Positions 5,854 to 7,068 of a stretch of DNA of 7,068 bases are shown piece after piece; position 1 is the stretch's first letter; each line of letters starts with the position of its first letter. The stretch is taken from contig JBKPDW010000326.1 of the NCBI GenBank assembly GCA_046728115.1, positions 1 through 7,068 of the forward strand, written 5' to 3'. The translations under genes and the position numbers were made by a program. Origin of the DNA: CAVSWN01 sp046728115. Lineage in GTDB: Bacteria > Acidobacteriota > Vicinamibacteria > Vicinamibacterales > CAVVIG01. The notes under the pieces were generated by a model. That model was not told the DNA's origin. It did not search any database and saw only the letters and a program-made list of their open reading frames with translations.

Positions 5854-6711
5854 CTAGTCAGGCCGCCGAATCTGCTCGAGCCGCTGCTTGGCGAGCCGGC
5901 CGGCGTCGCTGTCCGGATAGTTCTTGACGACGGTTTCCCACGCGGCGCGGGCGCCGTTCAGGTCTCTCATGTCTGCCAGCGCAAGACCTTTGCGGAAGTA
6001 CGCGTCGGGAATGGCGTTGCCGTTTGGATAGGTGCGAATCGCGACATCGCAGGCGTCCACGGCCTTTTCGTACTGCTTGTCTGCCAGGTACGCAGCGCAG
6101 ATCAGCACCTGGGCGTCATCGGCCGAATCCGATTTCGGAAAGTTCTTGATGTAAGCCTCGAAACCGAGCACGGCGAGATCGTACTGGCCGGACGTGTAAT
6201 CGGCATAGGCGGCATCCCACACCTGGCGCGGGGATGCGGTCAACGCGGCGCCGGCGGGCGGTGCGCCGGGAAGACCGGCGCCGGCAGGCGGCGCGCCCCC
6301 CGCTGCGGCAGCGGACGCGGGGTCGACGGTGTCTGTCGAAGGGGGCCGTGTGGCCATCTGCTGCATCGACTGCCGGAGCGCATCCACTTCCTGCGTGAGC
6401 GACCCGATGCGGACGTTGTTGTCGTCCAGCCTCTCGCGAATCACGCGCGCATCGTTCGTCAGATTGTCGATCGCCAGTTTCTGGTCGGCGACGGTTTTCC
6501 GCGTGGCTTCGGCCTGCTGATCGAGACGGGCGTTGACGGCCTTGAGCGCCTCGTTGAACTGGCCCAGCAGGTTCTGCAGCAGCTGGGTCTGTTCCTGCAG
6601 CATCCGGATGTCAGCCATCAACTGCTGGTGTTCCTTGTTCGCAGCGGACGCTGGAACGGCCGCGCCGAGAAGGAGGAGGGCCAACAGGAGGGCGGAAAGC
6701 TTCTGCGTCAT
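5854..6711 (-). CDS. cpoB: Cell division coordinator CpoB / Tol-Pal system protein YbgF
   Basis: A 285-residue periplasmic protein. Residues 1 to about 23 are a signal peptide (TQK, then a Leu/Ala-rich core ending PASA). Residues about 27-120 are a long coiled coil of Gln- and Leu-rich heptads, the trimerising part of YbgF. A Gly/Ala/Pro linker (about 130-160) joins it to three TPR repeats (about 165-275), seen as VWDAAYADYTSGQYDLAVLGFEAYI and the following repeats ending in YPNGN and YPDSD. In E. coli CpoB links the Tol-Pal machine to septal peptidoglycan synthesis. The gene directly follows pal: the pal TGA is adjacent to an in-frame GTG (6717), and ATG 6711 lies two codons later. I chose ATG; GTG would add two residues. 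Operon position and domain order make the call secure. Confidence 0.93.
   Translation of the reverse strand: MTQKLSALLLALLLLGAAVPASAANKEHQQLMADIRMLQEQTQLLQNLLGQFNEALKAVNARLDQQAEATRKTVADQKLAIDNLTNDARVIRERLDDNNVRIGSLTQEVDALRQSMQQMATRPPSTDTVDPASAAAAGGAPPAGAGLPGAPPAGAALTASPRQVWDAAYADYTSGQYDLAVLGFEAYIKNFPKSDSADDAQVLICAAYLADKQYEKAVDACDVAIRTYPNGNAIPDAYFRKGLALADMRDLNGARAAWETVVKNYPDSDAGRLAKQRLEQIRRPD
6247..6297. repeat. Tandem 30-bp repeat in the cpoB linker
   Basis: A 21-base segment at 6247-6267 recurs at 6277-6297 with two mismatches, a 30-bp period that encodes two copies of GAPPAGA in the flexible linker of CpoB. Such low-complexity linkers vary in length between strains. Confidence 0.6.
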
Positions 6712-6717
6712 GTCCAC

Positions 6718-7068
6718 TCACTTCGCGGTGATGACGAAATGCGCACGCCGGTTCTTGGAAAATGCCGACTCGGTGTGCCCGGGATCGAACGGAAATTCCT
6801 TTCCGTAGCTCACGGTGCGCAGTCGATCGGACGGTATGCCAAGCGATACCAGATACGCGCGCGCGGCCACCGCGCGCCGTTCACCCAATGCCAGATTGTA
6901 CTCGGCGGTCCCGCGTTCGTCGCAGTGACCTTCGATCGTTATGGCCCAGGTCGAGTACCGCTTCAACACGGTTGCGTTCTCATCCAGGGTCCGCTGGCCG
7001 TCGGTGGTCAACGCGTCGCTGTCGTACTCGAAGAACACCGGCTTGAGAGGAGAGCTCTTGTTCAGGTC
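6718..7068 (-). CDS. pal: Peptidoglycan-associated lipoprotein Pal, C-terminal part (5' end outside the window)
   Basis: Only the last 116 residues are present. The open frame continues past the right edge (DLNKSSPLKPVFFEYDSDAL), so the lipoprotein signal and lipobox cysteine are not visible. This is an OmpA-type peptidoglycan-binding domain. It has the FFEYDSD strand, IEGHCDERGTAEYNLALGERRA (with the Asp and Arg expected to hold diaminopimelate in the cell wall), YLVSLGIPSDRLRTVSYGKEFPFDPG, and KNRRAHFVIT. Pal anchors the outer membrane to peptidoglycan and works with TolB and CpoB. An in-frame GTG at 7038 is an internal codon (the V of PVFFEY), not the start. The stop at 6718 abuts the cpoB start, indicating one operon. 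Confidence 0.95.
   Translation of the reverse strand, partial: DLNKSSPLKPVFFEYDSDALTTDGQRTLDENATVLKRYSTWAITIEGHCDERGTAEYNLALGERRAVAARAYLVSLGIPSDRLRTVSYGKEFPFDPGHTESAFSKNRRAHFVITAK

Noticed and set aside
1..7068. CRISPR arrays, tRNA or rRNA genes, insertion sequences
   Set aside because: No regularly spaced repeats, no cloverleaf-like or rRNA-like segments, and no transposase-like frame or terminal inverted repeats were seen by eye.

Overview
The window is GC-rich, densely coded Gram-negative DNA. The right half of the minus strand carries the end of a pal gene (outer-membrane, peptidoglycan-binding), cpoB/ybgF and ssb. The style of the Pal and CpoB proteins, the GC-rich codon use and the zinc-ribbon cyclase remnant suggest an uncultured soil-type bacterium, possibly Acidobacteriota (Vicinamibacteria-like). 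That placement is inference from remembered sequences.

Layout. Positions 1-706 (minus) hold the first 235 residues of a cobalamin-type radical SAM protein that runs off the left edge. About 110 bp separate it from a divergent plus-strand pair, 818-2710 and 2755-4650. Both of these are complete paralogs of the same family (RiPP maturation radical SAM C-methyltransferase, 'rSAM ocin 1' type). Hallmarks are an N-terminal B12-binding-like Rossmann domain with GGANCEG, a CX7CX2C iron-sulfur motif (GCWWGQKHHCTFCGLNG), and a C-terminal segment that reads like a PqqD-type winged helix. So there are at least three paralogs arranged around a shared divergent promoter region. No RiPP precursor, protease or transporter is recognisable inside the window.

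Positions 4651-5283 are a transition zone. A weak hairpin terminator follows the radical SAM pair. On the minus strand lies a 79-codon gene of unknown function with a strong ribosome binding site. Its start codon overlaps the stop of a broken zinc-ribbon gene, which is the decayed N-terminus of a double-zinc-ribbon class III adenylate/guanylate cyclase. That remnant is truncated at both ends and carries a +1 frameshift. This debris separates the radical SAM cluster from the housekeeping block (ssb, cpoB, pal; all minus strand).

Working model: the three radical SAM enzymes modify one or more ribosomal peptides encoded outside the window or by a gene not recognisable here, possibly the 79-codon gene. 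The second copy (2755-4650) keeps the residues I remember as typical at several barrel positions, while the first copy (818-2710) has changed them, which suggests divided roles. The Tol-Pal genes and ssb are ordinary neighbours and probably unrelated to the peptide system.
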